Of a DNA stretch of 64,000 nt, positions 43,519 to 52,499 are shown piece by piece. The notes under the pieces were generated by a model. It did no database searches and was not told the origin of the DNA. It saw nothing but the letters and a program-made list of their open reading frames with translations. The stretch comes from Oceanirhabdus sp. W0125-5 (GTDB taxonomy: Bacteria > Bacillota > Clostridia > Clostridiales > Clostridiaceae). Both the position numbers and the translations under genes were made by a program. How positions within the stretch are numbered: the first letter of the stretch is position 1; each line of letters starts with the position of its first letter. Where the stretch lies: positions 5,428,001-5,492,000 of the forward strand of contig NZ_CP115913.1 in the NCBI RefSeq assembly GCF_027938815.1, read 5' to 3'.

Positions 43519-43566
43519 TAGGGGACGGTTCATTAATTTATTTGAGAAATTAATGAACCGTCCCTT
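43519..43566. repeat. GGGGACGGTTC hairpin repeat, copy 13
   Basis: GGGGACGGTTCATTAATT and AATTAATGAACCGTCCC (one fewer G-C pair on the right). 56 bases beyond the broken TIM-barrel gene, which ends at 43622. Confidence 0.94.
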
Positions 43567-43621
43567 AATCTCTGCTTAATCCCCTACATTGAAATATATT
43601 AAAATAGCTTGTCTTATTTTA

Positions 43622-44013
43622 TTACACTCCTTGTAATTTCTTACGAACATAATTGTAGCATGATAATAAATCCCTATCATTAATCAAACTAGAATCATGC
43701 TCAAATAAAACCTTAAAGTTACTTTTTGAATAGGATAATATTCCCAAGATTCCTTTAACATTACCCCAGCCCTCTTTTATCTCTTGATTTTCTAATACAG
43801 GATAATGGTACTCTTTTATCCCATTATTAATCCTTAGATTCCACACATGAACCACTTCTATATAATTAATAAATTTTTCTACAACTCTTTTAGCTTCAAA
43901 CTTTGTATCAATAATTTCCTGTAAAGCTAATCTCCCTGTATCTAAGCATAATTTCACATTTGAATACTTTTTTTATCTACTTTTCCATGCATACCAATCA
44001 TAAAATATTCCAT
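43622..44013 (-). pseudogene. Broken sugar-phosphate isomerase/epimerase-like (TIM barrel) gene
   Basis: An N-terminal stub with good ribosome binding site (GGAGGG) starts at 44013 (MEYFMIGMHGKVDKK) and ends after 19 codons. In another frame the C-terminal third continues (NVKLCLDTGRLALQ, VVHVWNLR, HYPVLENQEIKEGWGNVKG, FKVLFEHD). These match the end of xylose-isomerase-like TIM barrels (metal-ligand Asp and His segments). The middle is deleted and the join is frameshifted, so the protein cannot function. The 111-residue remaining frame is not an independent gene. Confidence 0.7.
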
Positions 44014-44105
44014 TAATCCCTCCAAAACCTAAATTGCTAAAAATCATATTGAGTTATTTTATTTAATAACCTTTTCCAATTTATGTTTATTATTATATAA
44101 AAAAA

Positions 44106-45035
44106 TTATATCATACATTTTTTAGTTGAACAATTTTTAGCAAAAACCTCAAATATGTTATCTAAATTATATTGAGAAATCATATCATATGCTTTGCTAC
44201 ATAAAACAGATACAGTTGACTGAGTAATATTTCCAATAAAATCACATATTTCTCTTTGAGTAAATCCACAATATTTTCTCATAAAAAAGACAACCATAGC
44301 TCTCATTTTCTTACCATATGGATTATTCTTAATATATAAATATTTTTTATCTATATCGAGAAGGTTACTAATCTGCTGAACTATTAAAATAGGATCTAGC
44401 TCCTTATACAATATCTTTCTTTCACTTCTATATTCGCATTTATCATCTATATTTATGTTATATTTAATTTGATAATTTATCCTATCATCTAATTCTAATC
44501 TTTCAGCATAAACTTTCCTTGCTTGATTTATATTATTATTAAAAAATCTCATGACATATCCTGAATCTATTAAACCATGTATATCTTCTCTCAATCCTAA
44601 ATAAATTCCTAAACTTGAATGGGGATATTTCTCAATTTTATTTCTCCATTTAGGTAAGTCTTTTGCATTCTTATGAACATATAACGATGCATTCGCTAAA
44701 TTTTTTTCATCTTTAATCAAATGACTCTTAAATCGCTCCCCCATTAAGGTGCCAGTTCTGTCGTATTTTTTATTATAATATTGTACATAACAAACATTAA
44801 TACTCTTCATTACAGAAGACAAATCCGTTCCACAGGTTTCAATAATAAAATGTACATGATTATCCATAAAGCAAATTGCAAATATATTAACTCCATATTG
44901 TTTTTTATACTTCTTTAAAATTTCAGTATACATTTCTTTGTCACTTTCTTCTCTAAAAAGCAGGGAATCAGAATTTGATTTGCATATAATATGATAGATT
45001 CCATTCTCAATTTTCTTTCTAGCTGCTCTTGGCAT
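44106..45035 (-). CDS. REP-associated tyrosine transposase (RAYT), IS200/Y1 family
   Basis: 309 residues from the ATG at 45035 (AAGGA nine bases upstream). MPRAARKK start, HUH motif HVH at 60-62 (DNHVHFIIE) and a single catalytic tyrosine around residue 119 (SLYVHKNAKDL) define a Y1 HUH endonuclease. It carries a C-terminal extension (about 200-305) with a DnaA-like helix-turn-helix (YCGFTQREICDFI...TQSTVSVLC), as in clostridial RAYTs. No IS ends are visible, typical of domesticated RAYTs, which mobilise short palindromes such as the hairpins in this window. Confidence 0.9.
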   Translation of the reverse strand: MPRAARKKIENGIYHIICKSNSDSLLFREESDKEMYTEILKKYKKQYGVNIFAICFMDNHVHFIIETCGTDLSSVMKSINVCYVQYYNKKYDRTGTLMGERFKSHLIKDEKNLANASLYVHKNAKDLPKWRNKIEKYPHSSLGIYLGLREDIHGLIDSGYVMRFFNNNINQARKVYAERLELDDRINYQIKYNINIDDKCEYRSERKILYKELDPILIVQQISNLLDIDKKYLYIKNNPYGKKMRAMVVFFMRKYCGFTQREICDFIGNITQSTVSVLCSKAYDMISQYNLDNIFEVFAKNCSTKKCMI

Positions 45036-45162
45036 AATCCTCATTCCTTCCTATTCTAATCATATAATTTTATAACTAATAGTAATTATACCAACATTTG
45101 TTCGTTTTATTCATTGTTCAATAATTTTTATTAATTCTTTATTCAATCATGAATAAACCCAA

Positions 45163-45207
45163 AGGGACGGTTCATTAAAATTCTAATTTTATTAATGAAC
45201 CGTCCCT
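45163..45207. repeat. GGGGACGGTTC hairpin repeat, copy 14 (adjacent to the RAYT gene)
   Basis: AGGGACGGTTCATTAA and TTAATGAACCGTCCCT around AATTCTAATTTTA, a variant tip. It lies 128 bases upstream of the RAYT start codon, the closest copy to the candidate transposase. Confidence 0.93.
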
Positions 45208-45220
45208 CACTACACCATAT

Positions 45221-45736
45221 TTATATTTGCTTCTTATATAAAATCTTTATAACTTTAATTAAGTCACTCTTTGCATTATCCCCATCTGCTATTCTTTGTA
45301 TTACTTCCTGAGGTGTAAGCCAATAACTCTCAATAAAATCTGATTTATTATAATCTGGAGTATGCTCCAGATTAATCTCATATACTTTCATAAAAGAGGA
45401 TATATCTTCTTTGTATGGATTCAAATACAAAACTTCTCTATATTCAACATCATCAAGTTTTATATTTAATTCTTCTTTAAGCTCTCTTTCAAATCCCTTA
45501 AGATAAGATTCCCCACTTTGAACATGTCCTCCTACACTCATATCCAAAGCCAAAGGAAACATTCTCTTGTTTGCAGCTCTTCTTGGTATCCATATTTTCC
45601 CTTCTTCATTTCTTATAAATGCATTTATAACTCTATAATTCCTTATACCTTCCTTACATACTTCCCTTCTTGATACTGCCCCAATAATTTCATCATTTTC
45701 ATTCACCAGATCTAATATTTCTTCCTTCTCACACAT
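45221..45736 (-). CDS. Nudix hydrolase, IPP-isomerase-like
   Basis: 171 residues. Nudix box at 69-91 (GGHVQSGES...ERELKEELNI) with all conserved residues (G..E..RE.xEE). NAFIRNEEGKIWIPRRAANKRMFP and DMSVGGH resemble the isopentenyl-diphosphate isomerase/YfcD branch (pyrophosphohydrolases), not a classic MutT. Substrate unknown. GGGGG before the ATG. Confidence 0.9.
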   Translation of the reverse strand: MCEKEEILDLVNENDEIIGAVSRREVCKEGIRNYRVINAFIRNEEGKIWIPRRAANKRMFPLALDMSVGGHVQSGESYLKGFERELKEELNIKLDDVEYREVLYLNPYKEDISSFMKVYEINLEHTPDYNKSDFIESYWLTPQEVIQRIADGDNAKSDLIKVIKILYKKQI

Positions 45737-45780
45737 AACACTAATCCCCCTTTTAATACAAGTTATCTTTTAACAACCAT

Positions 45781-45823
45781 GGGACGGTTCATTAATTTTT
45801 AAAGAAAATTAATGAACCGTCCC
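45781..45823. repeat. GGGGACGGTTC hairpin repeat, copy 15
   Basis: GGGACGGTTCATTAATTTT and AAAATTAATGAACCGTCCC, 43 bases. Lies four bases after the stop of the pentapeptide-repeat gene. Confidence 0.94.
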
Positions 45824-45827
45824 TTAT

Positions 45828-46472
45828 TTACCTAACAACCTTAATTCCAATTAACTTAGACAGCTCAACTGCTTGTTCAGCTGTGACAATAGCGTTGTTT
45901 AAATCCTCTATCCTCACACCTATACCCTCAATATTACTATTAGTAAAATCTATACCTGAAAGACTGCACCCAGAGAATTCTGACTCTTTAAGATTTGATT
46001 TATTAAATATAATTTCTCCCAATTCTGCATCTCCAAAATCAGCATTAACTAAACTACATTCTCTGAATTCAACTTTTTTAATTCTTGAAAACTTTAAAGC
46101 TGAATAGTTTAAAGTACACTCTATAAATTCAACATGTTGCAATGATGCTGCTGCAAAAATTGCTCCTATTAATTTACATTCTGTAAATTTTGCTCTGTGA
46201 AATATACCATCACTAAAGTCTACATTGGAAAAATCACATTTATGAAATATACAATCACTGGCATCTATGTTTCTTAACTCACTTCCATTAAATCTTACAC
46301 TTTCAAAATAAGAATTTTTAATTGATATATACTCTGCAACATTTCTAATTAACATATTATTTCTTAAGGTACAATTCTCGATAATAGAGTCATCTAATAC
46401 AATCTCAATATCTTTAATTGCCTCTTTTGCATGATTCGAAATTCTTGGTTCTAATATTTTAATCTCATTCAT
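45828..46472 (-). CDS. Pentapeptide-repeat protein
   Basis: 214 residues from the ATG at 46472. Tandem pentapeptides with central Leu/Phe through most of the length (NCTLR, SDCIF, CDFSN, VDFSD, AKFTE, CKLIG, VEFRE, CSLVNADFGDAE, SEFSG), which form a right-handed quadrilateral beta-helix. Roles in this family include gyrase protection and others, none assignable here. The ribosome binding site is weak. Confidence 0.9.
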   Translation of the reverse strand: MNEIKILEPRISNHAKEAIKDIEIVLDDSIIENCTLRNNMLIRNVAEYISIKNSYFESVRFNGSELRNIDASDCIFHKCDFSNVDFSDGIFHRAKFTECKLIGAIFAAASLQHVEFIECTLNYSALKFSRIKKVEFRECSLVNADFGDAELGEIIFNKSNLKESEFSGCSLSGIDFTNSNIEGIGVRIEDLNNAIVTAEQAVELSKLIGIKVVR

Positions 46473-46662
46473 GATTATTAACACGCTTCTTTCTTAGGTA
46501 ATTAATAAAATTTTATTTAAATACAATTATCAAGTATTTTTCTTTATCATTCACCTTATTTTTTTCGCAAATTCATATACTTTTTTATATTATACCATTT
46601 TTTAGTATAAAATAGATGTATAGCATTATTAACAAAACCAATACGGAAGGATGATAAGTTTA

Positions 46663-47571
46663 ATGATAGATATCACATTATTAGGTTGTGGTGGCAGTCT
46701 CCCTACCCCAAACCGTTCACTGACTTCATTATTCCTAAGTCATAATGGAAAAAGCATTCTCATTGATTGTGGTGAAGGTACTCAAGTCTCAATGAAAATC
46801 GCACATACAGGATTTAAAAATATAGATATAATATGTTTAACTCATGTTCACGCAGATCATGTAGCAGGTTTACCAGGACTTTTACTTACCATAGGTAATT
46901 CAGGTCGTGTGGATCCATTACTACTTGTTGCTCCTACTCAATCAAAAGATATACTAACAGGTTTATTGAAGTTATGTATGGCTCTACCTTTTGAAGTTAG
47001 ATTTTTAGAATGTAATGAAAATAGAGTAACCCAGTTTCATCATAATGGAATAGATATACAAGCATTACCAGTAGAACACTCAATACCTACAGTATGTTAT
47101 TCTTTTAATATCAGTAGAAAGAAAAAATTCAATGTAAATAAGGCTCTTAGTCTTAATATACCTAAAACTTATTGGTCAATTCTTCAATCTGGTGATAACG
47201 TTGAGTTTAAAGGCACAACATATACTCCAGATATGGTTTTAGGTGATGACAGAAAAGGTATAAAAATATGTTACTGTACTGATACAAGACCAATACCAGA
47301 GTTAAATAATTTTATTTATAATTCTGATTTATTTATTTGTGAAGGTATGTATGGTGATGATGCAGAGCTTTCTAAAGCAATTCAAAATAAACATATGCTG
47401 TTCAGTGAAGCTGCTCATTTATCCCAAAATAGTAATGTTAAAGAACTTTGGTTAACTCACTTTAGCCCCAGTCTATCTGATCCAATTATCTATTTAGATA
47501 AAACTCAAGAAATCTTTAAAAATACTATACTTGGAGAAGATAGACTTAGCACTACACTGAAGTTTGAGTAA
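46663..47571 (+). CDS. rnz: Ribonuclease Z
   Basis: 302 residues from the ATG at 46663; the in-frame ATG at 46651 abuts the GGAAGG and is rejected. Metallo-beta-lactamase fold: IDCGEGTQ at about 35-41, metal motif HVHADH at 61-66 with AGLPGLL, a distal His in LPVEHSIPTVCY and the C-terminal LTHFSPSLSDP. RNase Z removes 3' trailers of tRNA precursors. Residues around HVHADHVAG differ slightly from the canonical HLHGDH, but the pattern overall is RNase Z (COG1234). Confidence 0.9.
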   Translation: MIDITLLGCGGSLPTPNRSLTSLFLSHNGKSILIDCGEGTQVSMKIAHTGFKNIDIICLTHVHADHVAGLPGLLLTIGNSGRVDPLLLVAPTQSKDILTGLLKLCMALPFEVRFLECNENRVTQFHHNGIDIQALPVEHSIPTVCYSFNISRKKKFNVNKALSLNIPKTYWSILQSGDNVEFKGTTYTPDMVLGDDRKGIKICYCTDTRPIPELNNFIYNSDLFICEGMYGDDAELSKAIQNKHMLFSEAAHLSQNSNVKELWLTHFSPSLSDPIIYLDKTQEIFKNTILGEDRLSTTLKFE

Positions 47572-47596
47572 TATAGTTTAACTAGTCAACTTTAAT

Positions 47597-47643
47597 AGGG
47601 GACGGTTCATTAATTTATTAAATAAATTAATGAACCGTCCCCT
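47597..47643. repeat. GGGGACGGTTC hairpin repeat, copy 16
   Basis: AGGGGACGGTTCATTAATTT and its complement. Between convergent rnz and the ArsC/Spx-like gene; probable shared terminator. Confidence 0.95.
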
Positions 47644-47661
47644 CAACAACTAATTTATCAA

Positions 47662-48006
47662 CTACTCTTCCCAACCCTTCCAAACTTCTGGCTGATAACC
47701 TACTGTAGCCTTTTTACCATTTCTAACAATAGGTGTTTTGCACAACTTTTGATTGTTAAATAAAATTTCTTCTCTCGCACTATCACTTCGTACTTTAGCT
47801 AAGTCTGATTTTGCATAGGCTTTAGAATTTACATCTATTAAATTCATTACTCCCTTAACACCAGCAAGGACACTCTTAAACTCACCCTTACTCAACTCTT
47901 TACTATTCATATCAACCAACTGATATTTTACTCTTCTCTCTTTAAAATATCTTTCTGCTTTCTTTGTTTCAAAACACTTTTTAGTACCGAAAATTTGAAT
48001 ATTCAT
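47662..48006 (-). CDS. ArsC/Spx family thioredoxin-fold protein
   Basis: 114 residues from the ATG at 48006 (GAGGAG ten bases upstream). Thioredoxin-like strand IQIFGTKKCFETKKAERYFKE with a single N-terminal Cys, then LIDVNSKAY and the cis-Pro loop CKTPIVRNGKKATVGYQPE (ArsC pattern TPIVR). Matches the YffB/arsenate-reductase-like branch. True arsenate reduction is not established. Monocistronic. Confidence 0.88.
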   Translation of the reverse strand: MNIQIFGTKKCFETKKAERYFKERRVKYQLVDMNSKELSKGEFKSVLAGVKGVMNLIDVNSKAYAKSDLAKVRSDSAREEILFNNQKLCKTPIVRNGKKATVGYQPEVWKGWEE

Positions 48007-48151
48007 TATCACTTTACTCCTCTACTTTGCATCTATATATTTCTATTAATATTTAATTAAATTATCATCTAACCTAAGTATTTATATAATCTAAATTTAT
48101 ACTAAATATTATACACTAAAAGTTAATATATTTGGAAGCTAGTAAACAAAC

Positions 48152-48198
48152 TAGGGACGGTTCATTAAAACGATAAAAGTTTTAATGAACCGTCCCCT
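48152..48198. repeat. GGGGACGGTTC hairpin repeat, copy 17
   Basis: TAGGGACGGTTCATTAAAA and TTTTAATGAACCGTCCCCTA: third tip class, with both arms changed together. Confidence 0.94.
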
Positions 48199-48208
48199 AC
48201 CTAAAATA

Positions 48209-49684
48209 TTATTTAATATCTCTCATTACTGACTCCTCTACAAGTTTACTATTTAATAGCACCAATGATACTCCTGTACCTGGGTGTACTGATCCTCCTG
48301 TAAAATAAAGATTTTTTATTTTCTTGTGTTTTATATGAGGTCGAAAATAATTTGTCTGAAAAAGATTATGACTTATTGAAAACGCCGCTCCACCATATGC
48401 ATTAAATCTTTCTCTTAAATCATATGGAGTCAAGTATTCCTCAAGAATAATATGTTCCTCAATATCCTCAAACCCCTGTATCATTTTAATTTTATCAATA
48501 AGGATATTTCTTATGTTTTTTTTGTAACCTTCATCCCACTTACCATTAGATTGCATTAAGTTTGGTACCCTTATCATTACATTAATTGCTTCACATCCAT
48601 TTGGTGCCATATTCGAATCAATTCTACTTGGAGAATATATATATATGGATGGTTCTGAACACATTTCTCCATGAAAAAAACTTTCAATACTGTTTCTAAA
48701 GTTTTTAGATAGAAAATGATTGTGCACCTTTAAATTTTCATATTTTTTATCTAATCCTAAATATATAATAAATACTGAAGGTGAATGTTTTAAAGCCCTA
48801 TCTTTTAATGTTATAAATTCTTCGTCTATTAACTCTTCTACTGCATATGAATATTCAGCATTACAAATAACTATATCACTTTTGTAAATGTTGTTATTAG
48901 AAACTATTCCCTGTGCTACTCCTTCTTTAATTAAAACTTTATCTACCTTTGCATTTGTATATATTTCTCCTTCAAGTTCTTCTATTACTTTTTTTAGAGC
49001 ATTGATATATGAGTACATTCCTCCTTCTATAAGTCTCAACCCATACAATTGCGATACTAAAGGAATCAATGTATAAACGTTAGATTCTTTAAATGGAGAT
49101 ACCCCTATATACATTGCTTGAAAACATAAAAAACTTATTAATCTCTCATCTTTGATATAGTTTTTTAAGTAATTATATGTAGATTTAAGTGGTTTTAGTT
49201 TTAGAGCTTTTCTTAATGTGCCTATATTAAAAAAACTATTAAAACTATCAAAATTACATCTTAAAAAATTTTCATCAGCAATCTTATATTTTTCATAAGT
49301 CTTATCAATAAATTTCATATAACCTATACTATCTTCTGTTGAAATAGCTTCAATGGATTCTATAGTTTTGTTGATATTTTCATAAAAATCCATATAACTT
49401 CCTGTTTCAAAAAAAACTCTATAAAAGGGATCGATTTTTAAGAAATTTAGATAATGATCTGGATTTTTACCAATATCAAAAAATATTTCTTTATATATAT
49501 CTGGTGTCATTAAAATTGAAGCTGTTAAATCAAATTTAAATCCATCTTTTTCTAAAATATTTACCTTTCCGCCTATAGATTTCTCTTTTTCAAATATTTG
49601 AACTTTAAAACCTCTATTTAATAATCTAATAGCTGTAGCCATTCCGCCTATTCCAGCACCAACTATTATCGCATTCTTTTTCAA
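48209..49684 (-). CDS. CrtI/CrtN-like FAD-dependent desaturase
   Basis: 491 residues from a TTG at 49684 with AAGGGAT upstream. N-terminal FAD-binding motif (GAGIGGMATAIRLLNRGF), then DGFKFDLTASILMTP. The C-terminal YFTGGSVHPGTGVSLVLLNS is the phytoene-desaturase-family signature. Members desaturate or oxidise linear isoprenoid chains. The preceding gene encodes an atypical cis-prenyltransferase 45 bases upstream on the same strand, so a joint isoprenoid pathway is likely. Carotenoid synthase genes are absent from the window. Confidence 0.9.
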   Translation of the reverse strand: MKKNAIIVGAGIGGMATAIRLLNRGFKVQIFEKEKSIGGKVNILEKDGFKFDLTASILMTPDIYKEIFFDIGKNPDHYLNFLKIDPFYRVFFETGSYMDFYENINKTIESIEAISTEDSIGYMKFIDKTYEKYKIADENFLRCNFDSFNSFFNIGTLRKALKLKPLKSTYNYLKNYIKDERLISFLCFQAMYIGVSPFKESNVYTLIPLVSQLYGLRLIEGGMYSYINALKKVIEELEGEIYTNAKVDKVLIKEGVAQGIVSNNNIYKSDIVICNAEYSYAVEELIDEEFITLKDRALKHSPSVFIIYLGLDKKYENLKVHNHFLSKNFRNSIESFFHGEMCSEPSIYIYSPSRIDSNMAPNGCEAINVMIRVPNLMQSNGKWDEGYKKNIRNILIDKIKMIQGFEDIEEHIILEEYLTPYDLRERFNAYGGAAFSISHNLFQTNYFRPHIKHKKIKNLYFTGGSVHPGTGVSLVLLNSKLVEESVMRDIK

Positions 49685-49729
49685 GACAATCTATCCCTTC
49701 ATATAATTACCTATAGTGGATAAAAAAAA

Positions 49730-50371
49730 TTATCCTCCTAATGTTATATCCTGTTCATCATACCATTCCAATGCATCATAGAAATGTTTCTCTTTAAATT
49801 CAGGCCAGAAATCATCTATAACATAAAAATCTGCATAAATTGATTGAACAGGTAAAAATCCACTTAGTCTTCTTCTTCCTCCCCATCTTATAATTAAATC
49901 TACTCTTGAAATATCATTTGATTTAATATGATTTATTATATTTTTATTATTTTCCTCTGTTTCTTTAAGACTATTTAAATCCCATTTCCATCCGTAGTTT
50001 ACTAAAAAGTTAACCTTAATCTTTCCATCACCAAATTGTGTTCTTTTTGTATACTTGAGAAGTTCTTTGGGAAACATAGGTGAATCTGTATTTCCAACTA
50101 CAAGTAATGAAGCATTCTCCTTAGCAAGTATTTCAACCGCATCTATACATGCCTTTGTAAAAGCTAATCTCTGTTCTTTTGGACGTTTTGTATTATCTGT
50201 TGTAAAACCATAATACGTTATTTCCTCCACGCCTTCTTTTTCACATAGTTTGAATAAATCTAACCCAGGATTTATTCCACCATCATATCCTCTATCTTTT
50301 GTCATACCTTGTGTAACAGCCCATCTCCTATTGCCATCAGGTATAACCCCTACATGTTTAGGAACTCTCAT
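49730..50371 (-). CDS. Atypical short cis-prenyltransferase (UppS-like)
   Basis: 213 residues, shorter than typical UppS (about 250). The catalytic Asp is in GVIPDGNRRWA (D12). The diphosphate-binding C-terminal motif, normally RTSGE-RLSNF, is here RWGGRRRLSGFLPVQS, followed by YADFYVIDDFWPEF. The family joins isopentenyl units in cis. The altered motif and length suggest a paralogue with a product other than undecaprenyl diphosphate. AGGAGGAG before the ATG. Confidence 0.88.
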   Translation of the reverse strand: MRVPKHVGVIPDGNRRWAVTQGMTKDRGYDGGINPGLDLFKLCEKEGVEEITYYGFTTDNTKRPKEQRLAFTKACIDAVEILAKENASLLVVGNTDSPMFPKELLKYTKRTQFGDGKIKVNFLVNYGWKWDLNSLKETEENNKNIINHIKSNDISRVDLIIRWGGRRRLSGFLPVQSIYADFYVIDDFWPEFKEKHFYDALEWYDEQDITLGG

Positions 50372-50424
50372 TAGTATCTCCTCCTAATTCTTTTATCACT
50401 ATAATTGTCTGTCATATATAAAAA

Positions 50425-50814
50425 TCAAAATCTTCCATTACTTTTTCTTTTTATTTTTTTGTTAAGATTCAAATCATCATCACTTTTTTTCTGTGCCATA
50501 TCAGTTTTTATTTCCCAATGAATTACAAATGTTAGGATTACTCTAATAGCTATTACAGCACCTAATATATAGAGCTCTTCAATTTTCTCTATTATTACAC
50601 TTCTTATAATTTCGCTTGCAAGTTTAAACTCCAAAGCAAGAACCATATTCTTTGCAAATTGAATTCTAATCATTCTCTTATTAGGATTAAACATGCTTTT
50701 AATATAAGAATAGAAAGTTTGCCCAGCTGCAATAATTATTACGAAAATCCCCATCCCCTCGAGTACATACACAACAGTAACTACCACTTTATGTAATATC
50801 TCTTCAAAATTCAT
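50425..50814 (-). CDS. DUF1622 family membrane protein
   Basis: 129 residues with about three helices (10-30, 65-75, 82-103). RIQFAKNMVLALEFKLASEI and HWEIKTD are DUF1622 features. Function unknown. Ends with a basic tail KKIKRKSNGRF. AGGAGTG before the ATG. Upstream of and co-oriented with the cis-prenyltransferase gene (53 bases), possibly co-transcribed. Confidence 0.85.
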   Translation of the reverse strand: MNFEEILHKVVVTVVYVLEGMGIFVIIIAAGQTFYSYIKSMFNPNKRMIRIQFAKNMVLALEFKLASEIIRSVIIEKIEELYILGAVIAIRVILTFVIHWEIKTDMAQKKSDDDLNLNKKIKRKSNGRF

Positions 50815-50880
50815 GAGATCACTCCTATTATGTTTTCTAAATATTAGTATTTCTTATACTGTTAAAATAAATTCATAACT

Positions 50881-50935
50881 AAGCAGGGGACGGTTCATTA
50901 AAATTTTTAGAATTTTAATGAACCGTCCCCTGCTT
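50881..50935. repeat. GGGGACGGTTC hairpin repeat, copy 18
   Basis: AAGCAGGGGACGGTTCATTA and matching right arm, tips AAAATT/AATTTT. 14 bases after the stop of the anti-sigma gene. Confidence 0.95.
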
Positions 50936-50948
50936 GACTATATTTTTG

Positions 50949-52499
50949 CTACTTATCTTCCTTAGAAAAAATCTTTACATTGCCCTCAAACTCTATAAAT
51001 TTTTCGTCCTGCTGAGTAGTAATGAAAATCTTATTTTGAATTACATTTTCCTCAAAAATTTTCTTATCTATCCTAATATCTAATATCTCGTATTTCTCAT
51101 AAATTACTATACCTTTATCTTCATTAAGTTTTTCCTCTTCTAGCCTTATTTCATTATCTGAATATATAGGTTTAATATCATACCCTTCTGATAAATATTT
51201 ATGTCGTGCATAACTATTATTTTCATCAACTTTAACTATCTTATACACCCCAATTCCATTTCCATACCCATGTGAAATTTTTATATTTCTATTTGTTTCT
51301 GGTACCAATCTAAACTTGTAATACTCATCAGTTTCTTTAAAATCCTCAATATTAAAATATTTATCATATTCATTAATAATCTTAATATCTTTAATATTTA
51401 TTTCTATATTTTCAACTAAATCATGATATCCAATCTTTAATTTTTTTAGGTAGCATTCCTCAAAATCAATGAAATATGGTGAATTAACGTACTCTATAAA
51501 TTCATATTCTACAGTATTTCTAGGTACTTTATTTCCATTTTCATCAATAACATTTATTGGTTGACTTCTACCTATCTCTTGATTTATTCCATCTCCATCA
51601 AGCTTATTCCACTTGACTCCATTATTATCCTCAAGCTCTACTTCAACACTACTAATTATTTTTTCCTTCTCTATAATAGTATTATATTTAAAACTCAATC
51701 TCATTTCTGTAGGTTCAATCTCCAATTTATCAATTATGATTTCTTCATCTCCAACTTGTATTTCTTTTTTTATTTCCTTAACAACTTCCTTACTTTTCTC
51801 CAATTCCCCAACTGATACTTTAAAATTATCTAAGCTCAATAGCTCAACACTAACAAACTGTTTATCTGATGTCCAAATATTACTCATTAATCTTCCACTT
51901 ATATATATATATCCATCTATATCATTAAAGTTATCTATTTTTGCTGCTGTATCTTTCCGTATTTTAAATATACCTTTGTTACTCTTTGTTACATTAAAAG
52001 TTATCCCTGTATCTAATACCACTACATTTCCATTTTCATCAGTTATCTTAGGATCTTTAAAAAATAATATATTATTTTGATCATTAAGTTTATTATTCTT
52101 ATCTATAATCTCATAAAAGAAAACTAAATTATTTTTATCTCTCATTCCATGAATAATTCTAAAAATATAATCCTCATTATTACATTCAGCTAATATATTC
52201 CCACCATATTCATTATCAACTGCAGCTTGTATACTTTTCTCGTGTTTGAATAAACTTATTATCTCTTTAACTAAAGGTAGATTAGCCACCCCTTCAGCGA
52301 ATGTAGGCGATAGTAAACATCCCCCAATAGTTATAGTAATTATTACTCCAATAACCGCAACACTCTTAACCCATGCTTTTTTATACCAATTTTTTTCCTC
52401 TTCTTTTCCCTTTAAAACACCTTTTTTTAGTGCATTCATCAATTCATTATCTATATTTTTCATATTCATATCTTCATTAAACTTGTCTCTATCTAGCAT
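50949..52499 (-). CDS. Membrane anti-sigma factor, DUF4179 type
   Basis: 516 residues from the ATG at 52499 (GGAG ten bases upstream). Cytoplasmic N-terminus (MLDRDKFNEDMNMKN, about 1-45), one membrane helix (about 48-66, VAVIGVIITITIGGCLLS), large beta-rich extracellular part. The first ~95 residues fit DUF4179. Overlaps the upstream ECF sigma gene by 11 bases. It probably holds that sigma factor at the membrane until an envelope signal. Confidence 0.8.
   Translation of the reverse strand: MLDRDKFNEDMNMKNIDNELMNALKKGVLKGKEEEKNWYKKAWVKSVAVIGVIITITIGGCLLSPTFAEGVANLPLVKEIISLFKHEKSIQAAVDNEYGGNILAECNNEDYIFRIIHGMRDKNNLVFFYEIIDKNNKLNDQNNILFFKDPKITDENGNVVVLDTGITFNVTKSNKGIFKIRKDTAAKIDNFNDIDGYIYISGRLMSNIWTSDKQFVSVELLSLDNFKVSVGELEKSKEVVKEIKKEIQVGDEEIIIDKLEIEPTEMRLSFKYNTIIEKEKIISSVEVELEDNNGVKWNKLDGDGINQEIGRSQPINVIDENGNKVPRNTVEYEFIEYVNSPYFIDFEECYLKKLKIGYHDLVENIEINIKDIKIINEYDKYFNIEDFKETDEYYKFRLVPETNRNIKISHGYGNGIGVYKIVKVDENNSYARHKYLSEGYDIKPIYSDNEIRLEEEKLNEDKGIVIYEKYEILDIRIDKKIFEENVIQNKIFITTQQDEKFIEFEGNVKIFSKEDK

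Noticed and set aside
43622..43957. A functional 111-residue protein
   Set aside because: Sequence corresponds to the C-terminal third of a TIM barrel and an N-terminal stub lies just upstream in another frame, so it is treated as a pseudogene.
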